Assembly: GCA_937864815.1 (NCBI GenBank)
Contig: CALMJY010000234.1
Location: 1-45,454, forward strand
From: an uncultured Bacteroidota bacterium
Lineage (GTDB): Bacteria; Bacteroidota; Bacteroidia; Bacteroidales; VadinHA17
Reading direction: 5' to 3'
DNA length: 45,454 nucleotides
Shown: positions 1 to 8,602 of the stretch, piece after piece
Numbering within the stretch: the stretch's first letter is position 1
How the letters are laid out: each line of letters starts with the position of its first letter
Notes under the pieces: model-generated
Database searches by the model: none
Seen by the model: only the letters and a program-made list of their open reading frames with translations
Told to the model about the DNA's origin: nothing
Made by a program: the position numbers and the translations under genes

Positions 1-668
1 TAAACACTGAATCGGCACCACAGGCTGAGACAGTTGAATTCTCTTTCCCTGCCCGCGATAATTTGCCCAGGTTAGCACTACCCCCGGTTAAGGTGCATTG
101 GTACGACGGAGGATTATTGCCAAACCTTACAGAGATTCTGCCTGAAGGAGAGAATCTGATGGCTGACGGACTCGGAGGATGTCTCTTTATTGGTTCCAAA
201 GATGCACTCATGTGTGGTTGCGGAGGTTATAATCCCAGGCTGATGTCGGGACGTGTACCAGAGGTTAAGCCATACCTGCGGCGTGTTCCGGGAGGGAATA
301 AGTTCTATCCCGAAGGTCCTCATGAGCAGGACTGGATCCGTGCATGCAAGGAATCACCTGAAAGCAGGACAGAAACATCATCGGACTTTGCCTATGCCGG
401 ACCATTCAATGAAATGGTTATGCTGGGTGTGTTAGCTGTAAGGCTTCAGGGATTGAATAAGGCACTTCACTGGGATGGGGAAAACATGCGATTCACTAAT
501 ATCTCAGAAAATGAAGAATTGAAAATAATGATCTCCGATGATTTTAAGGTTGTTGACGGACATCCAACATTCGATAAAAAGCATCAGACATTTAATGCTT
601 CAGAGAGCGCTCAGCAGTATATTAAACATACTTACAGGGAAGGCTGGAGTCTTCCTTCCATGCCCTGA
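1..668 (+). CDS. Gfo/Idh/MocA family oxidoreductase, C-terminal part (partial)
   Basis: This is the C-terminal ~222 residues of a Gfo/Idh/MocA-type NAD(P)-dependent sugar oxidoreductase. The frame is open from base 3, so the gene runs off the left edge and the TTG at 63 is not its start. The N-terminal Rossmann domain is missing. What remains resembles the C-terminal domain of the bacterial (Bacteroidota/Planctomycete) subgroup: a glycine-rich GGCLFIGSK stretch, a PEGPHEQDWIRACK segment, then a helix around FNEMVMLGVLAVRL and a WDGENMRFTN beta segment near the end. Family members oxidise or epimerise sugars, inositols and glycoside aglycones. It lies 49 bp before a sugar porter and heads the carbohydrate cluster. 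Family call good; substrate unknown. Confidence 0.8.
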   Translation, partial: NTESAPQAETVEFSFPARDNLPRLALPPVKVHWYDGGLLPNLTEILPEGENLMADGLGGCLFIGSKDALMCGCGGYNPRLMSGRVPEVKPYLRRVPGGNKFYPEGPHEQDWIRACKESPESRTETSSDFAYAGPFNEMVMLGVLAVRLQGLNKALHWDGENMRFTNISENEELKIMISDDFKVVDGHPTFDKKHQTFNASESAQQYIKHTYREGWSLPSMP

Positions 669-717
669 TTAGTTTTACTTACCTGAAACCCGGAACTTGT
701 TACCAGAATACTGAACC

Positions 718-1746
718 ATGACAAAGAACTCCCGTTTTCTGTACTTTATCTGCATGATTGCAACCATGGGTGGGCTGATGTTCGGATTCGACATTGCAAT
801 AATATCAGGTGCCGTTCCTTTTATTCAGGCATATTTTGGATGGACAGAGCTCGAACTTGGATGGGGAGTGAGTTCTCTTCTTATGGGTGCAATTTTTGGA
901 GCATTCGGTTCAGGCATACTGACAGATCTTTTTGGAAGAAAAAAGGTACTGATATTCGTCGCCCTCTTTTTTGCACTTTCCTGTGCCATGACAGCCATCT
1001 CCACATCTCCACTGATGTTTGTTCTGTCCAGAATATTCGGCGGTTTGGCTGTTGGGGCAGCATCAGTACTCTCGCCGATGTACGTCGCAGAGGTGGCACC
1101 TGCCCGGAACAGAGGCATGCTTGTGGCAATCTATCAGCTGGCTATAGTATTTGGAATTGTTGGATTCTTTCTTGCAGTTCTTGTTCAGGTTAGCGGAATA
1201 AATACTGTTATTGACTATGCACCCAAAATATTGCTTGCTGCCGGGGTGGAAATAAAAAACGCCTTGCTTCAGACTTCCATACTTGGCCTTATTAACTTCG
1301 TATTCACCTTTGTTGCCATCCTGTTTATCGATAAAGTCGGAAGAAGAAAACTGTACCTTATGGGTTCAATGGGTATGGCTGTGATGCTGGTTCTGCTGGC
1401 AATATCCTTCTTTATTGAGATGGAAGGTATCTTTACCCTTGTTTGCATTATGCTTTTTCTGGCTTTCTTCTCATCATGCATAGGCCCCGTATTTTGGACT
1501 CTCGTTTCTGAAATCTATCCGAACCGGATAAGGGGAAAAGCACTGGCATTTGCATCCTTAACACAATGGATATTTAATTTCCTTGCAGTTTTGCTTTTTC
1601 CTCACTTTCTTGCCTCGGCCGGAGGAGCTGCTACATTTCTCTTTCTTGCACTGATGTCATTTACCCAATGGTTATTTACTTTCCTGTATGTTCCTGAAAC
1701 AAAGGGGAAGTCACTTGAGGAGATTGAACATTTGTGGACCAAATAG
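718..1746 (+). CDS. MFS sugar porter with apparent internal deletion
   Basis: This is a sugar-porter-subfamily MFS protein (inner membrane, probably proton/sugar symport). It shows the N-terminal LFGFDIAIISGA segment, the loop motif DLFGRKK, PMYVAEVAPARNRG, QVSGINTVIDYAPKI at the start of the C-terminal half, DKVGRRK, and PETKGKSLEEIE at the C terminus. It has 342 residues where the family usually has 450-490. The text passes from YQLAIVFGI (normally TM5) directly into VGFFLAVLVQVSGIN (normally TM7), so late TM5, TM6 and the large central loop are absent, about 115-120 residues. The reading frame is intact. Either an in-frame deletion left a probably non-functional porter, or the assembly collapsed here. 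Confidence 0.82.
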   Translation: MTKNSRFLYFICMIATMGGLMFGFDIAIISGAVPFIQAYFGWTELELGWGVSSLLMGAIFGAFGSGILTDLFGRKKVLIFVALFFALSCAMTAISTSPLMFVLSRIFGGLAVGAASVLSPMYVAEVAPARNRGMLVAIYQLAIVFGIVGFFLAVLVQVSGINTVIDYAPKILLAAGVEIKNALLQTSILGLINFVFTFVAILFIDKVGRRKLYLMGSMGMAVMLVLLAISFFIEMEGIFTLVCIMLFLAFFSSCIGPVFWTLVSEIYPNRIRGKALAFASLTQWIFNFLAVLLFPHFLASAGGAATFLFLALMSFTQWLFTFLYVPETKGKSLEEIEHLWTK

Positions 1747-1778
1747 TACGATATTCTAAACCTTAATATTCTCTGAAT

Positions 1779-4286
1779 ATGAAAAAAACGATATTGCAAC
1801 TGCCGGTAACAGCTTTTATTGTGGCTGCAATACTTTTCTCCTGTTCTTCTGATAATGGAGAAATTGATTCTTCCAAACATGCTTTTAATGGCGATTATAC
1901 AGGGAAGTACCTCGACAGAGTTTCATTCCCTGTAGGAGGGATTGGCGCAGGTATGTTCTGCATGGACGGGACAGGATCATTGTCCCATCTATCCATTAAT
2001 AATAAGCCTGAAATATTCAACGAGCCTTTTGCTTTTGCAGCTATCAGTATCAAAGGACTGGAGAATGGAGCAAAAGTACTGGAAGCCCAGATTCCTGAAT
2101 GGAAGATGTTTGGTCCTCCGGGAAGCGGAAATGGCGGAGCCGGCAGAAACTATGGCCTCCCGCGTTTCAAAAGCGGCCACTTCCTGCCCAGGTTCCCGTT
2201 TGCTTCACTGAAGCTTGAGGACAAGGATATCCCCCTCTCGGTTGAGGTCACAGGCTGGAGCCCATTCATTCCAACAGATGCTGAAAATTCAAGCCTGCCG
2301 GCAGGTGCTATGGAATATAAATTCAGAAACAATACTTCTTCTGATATAGAGGCAGTCTTTTCATGGAATTCCAGAAATATTGTTTCCGAGGGTAAAGGAA
2401 GGATTTTAAGTACAAAAAACGGATTTATTCTCACATCTAATAATGAAGACAGCACTCTTATCGGAAAATCCGGCTTCCTTGTATCAGTAGATGATGATAA
2501 TGCCGTTGTTGACCATTGCTGGTTCAGGGGACAATGGTTCGATCCCCATATGATACTATGGGAAAATATCAGTGATGCAATAATCCGTAATAATCCTCCG
2601 GTAAAAACTCCGGCTCCCGGCGCCTCAATATATGTGCCTGTAAAACTAAAGCCAGGTGAGGAAAAGACCATTGCAGTAAGATTCAGCTGGTATATGCCTG
2701 AGACGAATCTTCTGATTGGCCCGAGAATGGTAAAGAATGTGCAGCAGCCTGCTCACAAGCCATGGTACTCGGGTAGATTTAAGGATCTTGCTGAAGTATC
2801 ATCCTACTGGAGAGAAAATTATAATAATCTTAAGGAGAAAAGTGCAATGTTCAGGGATGCATTTTTTGCATCAACACTTCCTCCGGAAGTTATTGAAGCC
2901 ATTGCTGCAAACCTTACCATAATTAAATCTCCTACTGTTTTACGACAGGTCGACGGCAGGCTTTGGGCATGGGAAGGATGCGGTGACAATGAAGGATGCT
3001 GCCATGGTACCTGTACACATGTCTGGAACTATGCGCAGGCTATACCTCATCTGTTTCCCGAACTTGAAAGAACTCTGCGGGAAACCGAGTTTATGGTCAG
3101 CCAGGATTCTACCGGACACCAGACCTTCAGATCAAATATACCTATATCTGAGCCGCCACATTCATTTTATGCTGCTGCCGACGGACAACTCGGAGGAATT
3201 ATGAAGGTATACAGGGACTGGCGCATCAGCGGTGACACAGAGTGGATGAAGAAATTATATCCACTTGTTGTTAAGAGTCTTGATTACTGTATAAATACCT
3301 GGGATCCGGGTCATAAGGGATATCTTGAGGAGCCTCATCATAATACTTATGATATTGAATTCTGGGGCCCGGATGGTATGTGTACCAGCTTTTACCTGGG
3401 GGCCCTGACTGCCATTATTGAGATGAGCAAAACCCTGAATGAACCGTATGACAAATATGAAACACTTCTCAAAAAAGGAAAAGAGTTCATGGAGTCTGAA
3501 TTATATGATGGTGAATATTTTATTCAGAAAGTGCAATGGGAAGGGCTCAAAGCTCCAAGTCCGGTTGAAGCAGCCAAAACAAGCCTGATGACAAACTACT
3601 CCGATGAAGCACTTGAACTTATGAAAAAAGAAGGACCTAAGTATCAATACGGAACAGGCTGCCTTTCAGACGGCATCCTCGGAATGTGGATTGCATCGGT
3701 TTGTGGCTTGAAGGAAATTGTTGACAATGAGAAAGTTACTAGTCATCTCGTAGCTGTGCATAAATACAACCTTAAACCGGTTCTTTTCAATCATACCAAT
3801 CCTCAGAGACCCACATATGCTTCAGGTAAAGACGGAGGCCTGCTGCTTTGCTCATGGCCAAAAGGTGGAGCATTATCATTGCCTTTTGTTTACAGCAACG
3901 AGGTATGGACAGGAATCGAATACCAGGTAGCCAGCCATCTTATGCTGAAGGGTGAAGTCGAAAAGGGTCTCGATATAGTCCGCAGATGCAGGGAAAGATA
4001 TGACGGCCGGATCCGTAATCCATTCAATGAATACGAATGCGGAAACTGGTATGCCCGTGCAATGTCAAGTTATTCACTTCTTGAAGGATTAACCGGTGTC
4101 AGATTTGATGCAGTTGACGGGACTCTTTATATTGATTCAAAAATAGGAGACTTTACCAGCTTTATATCAACCGAAACAGGTTTTGGGAATGTTGGTCTTA
4201 AGGATGGGAAACCATTCCTGAAAGTTGCTTTTGGAACAATTACCCCATTAAAAGTATTTATTTCAGGTGAAGAAGTTCAACTGTGA
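1779..4286 (+). CDS. GH116-family glycoside hydrolase, lipoprotein
   Basis: This is an 835-residue GH116 (DUF608/GBA2-like) enzyme; the family contains beta-glucosidases, beta-xylosidases and glucosylceramidases. A signal peptide ends in a lipobox-like FSC with Cys22 followed by SSDNGE, as in Bacteroidota surface lipoproteins. The N-terminal beta domain opens with FPVGGIGAGMF (about 50-60). The (alpha/alpha)6 catalytic part carries WEGCGDNEGCCHGTCTHVWNY, where E399 is the likely nucleophile by position, and HNTYDIEFWGP, where D525 is the likely acid/base by alignment to the GBA2 TYD motif. The cysteines at CGDNEGCC mark the bacterial/archaeal branch. The stop overlaps the next gene's GTG by 4 bp, suggesting translational coupling to the ABC exporter. 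Family confident; substrate not. Confidence 0.88.
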   Translation: MKKTILQLPVTAFIVAAILFSCSSDNGEIDSSKHAFNGDYTGKYLDRVSFPVGGIGAGMFCMDGTGSLSHLSINNKPEIFNEPFAFAAISIKGLENGAKVLEAQIPEWKMFGPPGSGNGGAGRNYGLPRFKSGHFLPRFPFASLKLEDKDIPLSVEVTGWSPFIPTDAENSSLPAGAMEYKFRNNTSSDIEAVFSWNSRNIVSEGKGRILSTKNGFILTSNNEDSTLIGKSGFLVSVDDDNAVVDHCWFRGQWFDPHMILWENISDAIIRNNPPVKTPAPGASIYVPVKLKPGEEKTIAVRFSWYMPETNLLIGPRMVKNVQQPAHKPWYSGRFKDLAEVSSYWRENYNNLKEKSAMFRDAFFASTLPPEVIEAIAANLTIIKSPTVLRQVDGRLWAWEGCGDNEGCCHGTCTHVWNYAQAIPHLFPELERTLRETEFMVSQDSTGHQTFRSNIPISEPPHSFYAAADGQLGGIMKVYRDWRISGDTEWMKKLYPLVVKSLDYCINTWDPGHKGYLEEPHHNTYDIEFWGPDGMCTSFYLGALTAIIEMSKTLNEPYDKYETLLKKGKEFMESELYDGEYFIQKVQWEGLKAPSPVEAAKTSLMTNYSDEALELMKKEGPKYQYGTGCLSDGILGMWIASVCGLKEIVDNEKVTSHLVAVHKYNLKPVLFNHTNPQRPTYASGKDGGLLLCSWPKGGALSLPFVYSNEVWTGIEYQVASHLMLKGEVEKGLDIVRRCRERYDGRIRNPFNEYECGNWYARAMSSYSLLEGLTGVRFDAVDGTLYIDSKIGDFTSFISTETGFGNVGLKDGKPFLKVAFGTITPLKVFISGEEVQL

Positions 4287-5497
4287 AGTATTTAACAATG
4301 AAATATTTCTTTAAAGAGTTTTACAGACATAAGTGGAGGACACTTGCCAGTATAAGCAGCTATTTTTTAGCTTCGTTCTTCTTATTGCTGATCTTATCCC
4401 TTAACTATAGCCAGCAGAATGATTCAGTAGGAATTCTCAGGAGTACTGGTACTCATTTTATAGTTTACCTGCCAAGCCAGGTATCGTGTTGCCCCCCCGG
4501 ATGCGAAGATCCGACAGATGGTTCCCTCATTGCTGAAGGGGGATATACCATGATGCTGAACAGTGATGTTATCTCAACAATAAGATCCATAGCAGGTGTA
4601 AGAGCTGCTGCTCCATATCTTCTATATAAGCTATATGATAAAAGGCTTCAGTGTGATATTACGCTTGGAGGAATAGACACCTCAAATATTGCAACAAAAT
4701 CAAATGTCTGTTCTGCAGATAACATTATTTCAGGCACATACCTCAAAGGGAACAAAGGTGAGATAGTTGCTGAAGAGTCTTTTTCAATGGCGCATAAACT
4801 GAAAGTTGGTGACACACTTCAGGCTTTCAACGGGAAACTGATTATCGGAGGAATTGTAAACTCAGGAATAAAGCCAGGCAAGGCTGACCTATATGCACCT
4901 ATTGATCATGTTCAGGATATACTTAAAGATGATCTGCAATGTATTTCTGATGGATTTGACATGAACATTATTCTTGTTGAAGTCGCAGACGCCAGGATAC
5001 AAAACAGGGTAATGAATGATATTAAGAAGCAGCTGAGCTTTCTTGCAATCTCAAGCTATAACTGTTTCCAGCCTGCAAGTGATGTTATGGGAATTATGGA
5101 AAATGCCGGTACAGTACTGTCTGTGATAATTTTTATTTTCCTGATAATTTACTCTGCAAAAAACCAGCTTACAGCACTGATGGAAAGATACAGGGAAATA
5201 GGAATTCTTAAATCACTGGGCTGGAAAGATTCATCCCTGAGTTTTCAGATAGTGGCATCATCTCTTTTACAGTCGCTTGCCGGAAGCATAATTGGGATAC
5301 TTTTTGGATTAATTGTTGCTTTGATGTTTGGAATGAACGGAACAAGAGTATTTAATTCTTTTGAGTTTATTATTCAACCGGATTGGATACCGGTTATTGT
5401 TTTGCTCTGTCTTTTCGGGGCAGCACTGGCTACAATCCTGCCTGTTATCAGGTTGCACAGGTTGGAAGCCGGAGAAATGATTAACAGCTATAATTAA
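4283..5497 (+). CDS. FtsX/MacB-like ABC transporter permease
   Basis: This is an ABC transporter permease of the FtsX/LolCE/MacB fold with 404 residues. One N-terminal membrane helix (about 22-41) is followed by a periplasmic MacB-like domain (about 45-280) and three C-terminal helices (about 280-300, 335-355, 370-390). The segment after the second helix, NQLTALMERYREIGILKSLGWK, is the usual FtsX coupling region. The periplasmic domain has an unusual cluster VSCCPPGCEDP (C69, C70, C74) and later single cysteines, which could be a metal site or disulfide. The GTG start overlaps the GH116 stop in a GTGA arrangement; an in-frame ATG at 4298 is the alternative. The ATPase partner follows 14 bp downstream. 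Cargo unknown. Confidence 0.85.
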   Translation: MKYLTMKYFFKEFYRHKWRTLASISSYFLASFFLLLILSLNYSQQNDSVGILRSTGTHFIVYLPSQVSCCPPGCEDPTDGSLIAEGGYTMMLNSDVISTIRSIAGVRAAAPYLLYKLYDKRLQCDITLGGIDTSNIATKSNVCSADNIISGTYLKGNKGEIVAEESFSMAHKLKVGDTLQAFNGKLIIGGIVNSGIKPGKADLYAPIDHVQDILKDDLQCISDGFDMNIILVEVADARIQNRVMNDIKKQLSFLAISSYNCFQPASDVMGIMENAGTVLSVIIFIFLIIYSAKNQLTALMERYREIGILKSLGWKDSSLSFQIVASSLLQSLAGSIIGILFGLIVALMFGMNGTRVFNSFEFIIQPDWIPVIVLLCLFGAALATILPVIRLHRLEAGEMINSYN

Positions 5498-5511
5498 CTG
5501 AAAGGAAGACA

Positions 5512-6189
5512 ATGAGCAATGACATTTTTGAATGTATTTCGCTGGTAAAACAATATAAACGAAACAATAAAATTTTTACTGCACTCTCAGATATCAATCT
5601 GACAGTATCCGGGAATGAAACACTTCTTATCAAAGGAAGATCAGGTGCCGGAAAATCAACACTCATTCACTTAATGTGCGGTCTTATTAAACCAACTTCA
5701 GGCAGGGTTAATTACAAAGGAATTACAATCAGTAAAACTGATAATTCATTACTGAGTCGGTTTTTGTTAAATGATGTTGGAATTATATTTCAGAATTTCA
5801 ACTTGTTACCAACATACAATGTATATGAGAATATTGAAATAGGAATAATCCCAAAGAGTCCTGATCCTCAGAAAAGCCGGGATAAAATCCTTGAATATCT
5901 TAATCATTTTCAGCTTGCTGACAAAATCAATTACTTCCCTGCTGAACTTAGTGTAGGGCAGCAGCAGAAAGTTGCCGTGATAAGAACACTTGTAAAAGAT
6001 CCATCCGTGATCTTTGCCGATGAGCCTACTGGTTCGGTGGATGATCAGTCTGCTTCTGAAATACTGGATCAGCTTCAGAAACTTAAAAAAGAAAAGAAAT
6101 TAACACTGATAATGGCAACACATGGCAATATTCCTGATCAGTATGCCGACAGGATTATTGTGCTTGAAAACGGTAAAATTAGTAACTGA
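5512..6189 (+). CDS. ABC transporter ATP-binding protein (LolD/MacB type)
   Basis: This is a 225-residue ATPase subunit. Walker A is GRSGAGKST (42-50), the Q-loop is in IIFQNFNLLP, and the signature is LSVGQQQK, a variant of LSGGQ with Val (146-150). Walker B is VIFADEPTGSVD (D170, E171) and the H-loop is in MATHGN. Its size and the EPTGSVDDQSASEILDQL text place it with LolD/MacB/FtsE-type ATPases that energise FtsX-like permeases, so it should pair with the preceding gene. No periplasmic adaptor (MacA-like) is encoded next to it. Sitting between two glycosidase genes, the pair could serve lipoprotein release, efflux or envelope mechanotransduction; nothing in the sequence decides. Confidence 0.9.
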   Translation: MSNDIFECISLVKQYKRNNKIFTALSDINLTVSGNETLLIKGRSGAGKSTLIHLMCGLIKPTSGRVNYKGITISKTDNSLLSRFLLNDVGIIFQNFNLLPTYNVYENIEIGIIPKSPDPQKSRDKILEYLNHFQLADKINYFPAELSVGQQQKVAVIRTLVKDPSVIFADEPTGSVDDQSASEILDQLQKLKKEKKLTLIMATHGNIPDQYADRIIVLENGKISN

Positions 6190-6242
6190 AAACTGCTTTA
6201 TTGTATTTTCCTTTATTGCTGAAATTTTAAATCATTACCGAG

Positions 6243-8453
6243 ATGACTAAATACATCCATTTTGTGGCTCTTTGCTGCCTGATAATTGTCTCATGTGGCG
6301 GAAAAGATAATAATACACCCCGGCAGGAACGCCTTACTGATTTTGTAGATCCGTTCATAGGAACTGCATACCACGGGCATACATACCCGGGTGCGGCATA
6401 TCCTTTTGGCCAGGTTCAGCTCAGCCCGGATAACGGTACTCAGGGCTGGGACTGGTGCTCGGGATATCATTATTCCGACAGTGTACTGGCAGGATTCAGC
6501 CACCTCCATCTAAGCGGGACAGGAATAGGCGATCTGGCAGATATTTCCTTTCTTCCTGTTACAGTTCCGGTAACATTTATTGAGGGAGAGACGAATTCAG
6601 ATTTCGTTAAAAGATATTCAGGCAAATACATTCACAGTGATGAGTCAGCCTCGCCCGGATATTATTCCGTTGTACTTAAGAATAATGGTATAAAGGCAGA
6701 AATGACAGTCACTGAGAGAGCTGGTTTTCACAGGTATACATTCCCGGAATCGGGAGAAAAGAATCTGATCATCAACCTGGGTTTTGCAATTAACTGGGAT
6801 AAACCATATAAAACTGACCTTACAGTGGTTGACAGGAATCTTGTTACAGGTACACGGCTTTCTACTGGCTGGGCTAAAGATCAGCATGTATATTTTGCGG
6901 TGAGGTTCTCTGAACCCTTTAAAAATACCTCAGTTGGTAATGCAGGAGGTGAAGGAAGAACGGTCGGTATTGTCTCATTTGAAATAAACACAGTTCTAGC
7001 AAAAGTTGGAATGTCTTCGGTGAGTGTTGAAAATGCAATTACAAATCTCGATGCTTCCCTCCCAGGCTGGGACTTTGAGGCCACCTGCAAGGCAGCCTCT
7101 GATGCATGGGAAAAGGAGCTTTCAAAAATACTTATCACCTCTGACGATCCCGCCCAGAAGAAAATATTCTATACTTCTCTCTACCATACAATGGTGGCGC
7201 CTGCTCTCTTCTCCGATGTGAATGGTCAGTTTAAAGGCCTTAACGGTGATGTTCAGACGGCAGAAGGATATAAGCGTTACTCGGTTTTTTCACTGTGGGA
7301 CACTTACCGGGCGCTTCATCCGCTCTTCACCATAACCGAACAGGATAGAGTGAACGATATGGTGAAATCAATGCTCGATCATTATAAGCAATGCGGAATT
7401 CTGCCGGTATGGGAACTGGAAGGAAATGAAACCTTCTGCATGGTAGGTAATCACTCAATATCAGTTATTGCTGAGGCTATAATGAAAGGAATAGGGGATT
7501 TTGATGCTGAACTTGCATTTGAGGCTATGAAAGCTACTTCTTTCAATGACAGGGACGGTATGGGTTTGTATGATAAACTCGGGTATATGCCTGCGGAGAA
7601 GGTTCCACAATCGGTTGCAAAATCGCTTGAAGTGGCTGTTGATGACTGGGCTGTTGCTGCTGTTGCAAATAAGCTCGGAAAGACTGCAGATGCTGAATAT
7701 TTCCTTAAACGCTCGGAGAGCTACAGGCAGTATTTTGATAAGGAAACCGGTTTCATGAGAGGAAAGCTCAGTAATGGAAAATGGACAGAGCCTTTTGATC
7801 CTGTTTTCTCAAAGCATGAAGGGAGCGATTACACCGAAGGGAATGCCTGGCAATACGTTTGGATCGTGCCACATAACCCGGAAGGACTGATCTCTTTGTT
7901 CGGGGGAAAACAGCCATTTGCCGAAAAACTTGACCAGCTCTTCAATGTAGAGCAGGGTGTGGCAGGAGAAGAGGCATCACCAGATATTTCTGGCCTTATC
8001 GGAGCATATGCGCACGGTAATGAGCCGGGTCATCATACTACATTTCTTTTCAACTTCTGCGATATGCCATGGCGTACACAGGAGCTTAACCGTCAGATAC
8101 AGACCACTATGTACACGACAGCTCCCGACGGATTATGTGGTAATGAAGATTGCGGCCAGATGTCAGCCTGGTATGTACTCAGTGCTCTTGGCATTTACCC
8201 TGTGAATCCGTCAGACATGATGTATCAGTTCGGTTCTCCTGTTGTGCAGGAGGCTAAAATTGAGATTGCACCGGGTAAGTTCTTTACTGTGAAAGCTCCG
8301 CTGGCTTCAAAGGATAATAAATATATTCAGGAGGTTAAGCTTAATGGTGAGGTCCTTAAACGTTCATATATCACTCATCAGGAGATAATGGGAGGAGGCG
8401 TTCTGGAGTTTACTATGGGAGCCAAGCCCAATTTGAATCTGTTTAAAAAATAA
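6243..8453 (+). CDS. GH92 family alpha-mannosidase-like lipoprotein
   Basis: This is a 736-residue GH92 enzyme; characterised members are calcium-dependent exo-alpha-mannosidases acting on N-glycans and yeast mannan. A lipoprotein signal ends at IIVSC (Cys18). The N-terminal beta-sandwich begins with the family text DFVDPFIGTAYHGHTYPGAAYPFG and continues GWDWCSGYHYSD. The catalytic (alpha/alpha)6 domain has YTEGNAWQYVWIVPH, where E532 matches the catalytic acid, and GNEPGHH. It also has GLCGNEDCGQMSAWYVLSALG, where the aspartate (D636) matches the base region. Length is normal. It is 53 bp downstream of the ABC ATPase and probably belongs to the same transcription unit. A substrate such as a mannosylated glycan is inferred from the family only. 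Confidence 0.93.
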   Translation: MTKYIHFVALCCLIIVSCGGKDNNTPRQERLTDFVDPFIGTAYHGHTYPGAAYPFGQVQLSPDNGTQGWDWCSGYHYSDSVLAGFSHLHLSGTGIGDLADISFLPVTVPVTFIEGETNSDFVKRYSGKYIHSDESASPGYYSVVLKNNGIKAEMTVTERAGFHRYTFPESGEKNLIINLGFAINWDKPYKTDLTVVDRNLVTGTRLSTGWAKDQHVYFAVRFSEPFKNTSVGNAGGEGRTVGIVSFEINTVLAKVGMSSVSVENAITNLDASLPGWDFEATCKAASDAWEKELSKILITSDDPAQKKIFYTSLYHTMVAPALFSDVNGQFKGLNGDVQTAEGYKRYSVFSLWDTYRALHPLFTITEQDRVNDMVKSMLDHYKQCGILPVWELEGNETFCMVGNHSISVIAEAIMKGIGDFDAELAFEAMKATSFNDRDGMGLYDKLGYMPAEKVPQSVAKSLEVAVDDWAVAAVANKLGKTADAEYFLKRSESYRQYFDKETGFMRGKLSNGKWTEPFDPVFSKHEGSDYTEGNAWQYVWIVPHNPEGLISLFGGKQPFAEKLDQLFNVEQGVAGEEASPDISGLIGAYAHGNEPGHHTTFLFNFCDMPWRTQELNRQIQTTMYTTAPDGLCGNEDCGQMSAWYVLSALGIYPVNPSDMMYQFGSPVVQEAKIEIAPGKFFTVKAPLASKDNKYIQEVKLNGEVLKRSYITHQEIMGGGVLEFTMGAKPNLNLFKK

Positions 8454-8480
8454 ATAAGGAGCTGTCAAAGTCTTATTTTT

Positions 8481-8555
8481 ACCCCCAAACCCCCCAAGGG
8501 GGGATTTCAAATCCGTTGATTTTAGCAAGTCCCCCCCTGGGGGATTTAGGGGTGG
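8481..8555. repeat. Inverted repeat of C/G-rich arms (Bacteroidota intergenic palindrome)
   Basis: Two arms of about 27 bases face each other between the GH92 and GH28-like genes. The left arm is at 8481-8507 (ACCCCCAAACCCCCCAAGGG...) and the right arm at 8527-8554 (...CCTGGGGGATTTAGGGG). Each arm also contains a smaller C-run/G-run hairpin. The remaining bases of the 149-bp gap show nothing else. It may act as a terminator or attenuator between two operons, or be a dispersed repeat. A related G/C-run palindrome lies at 15287-15321. Confidence 0.7.
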
Positions 8556-8602
8556 ATTTAGAAAATGAGAATTTTGAAACAGCACCAAAATATTAGAAAT
8601 CT

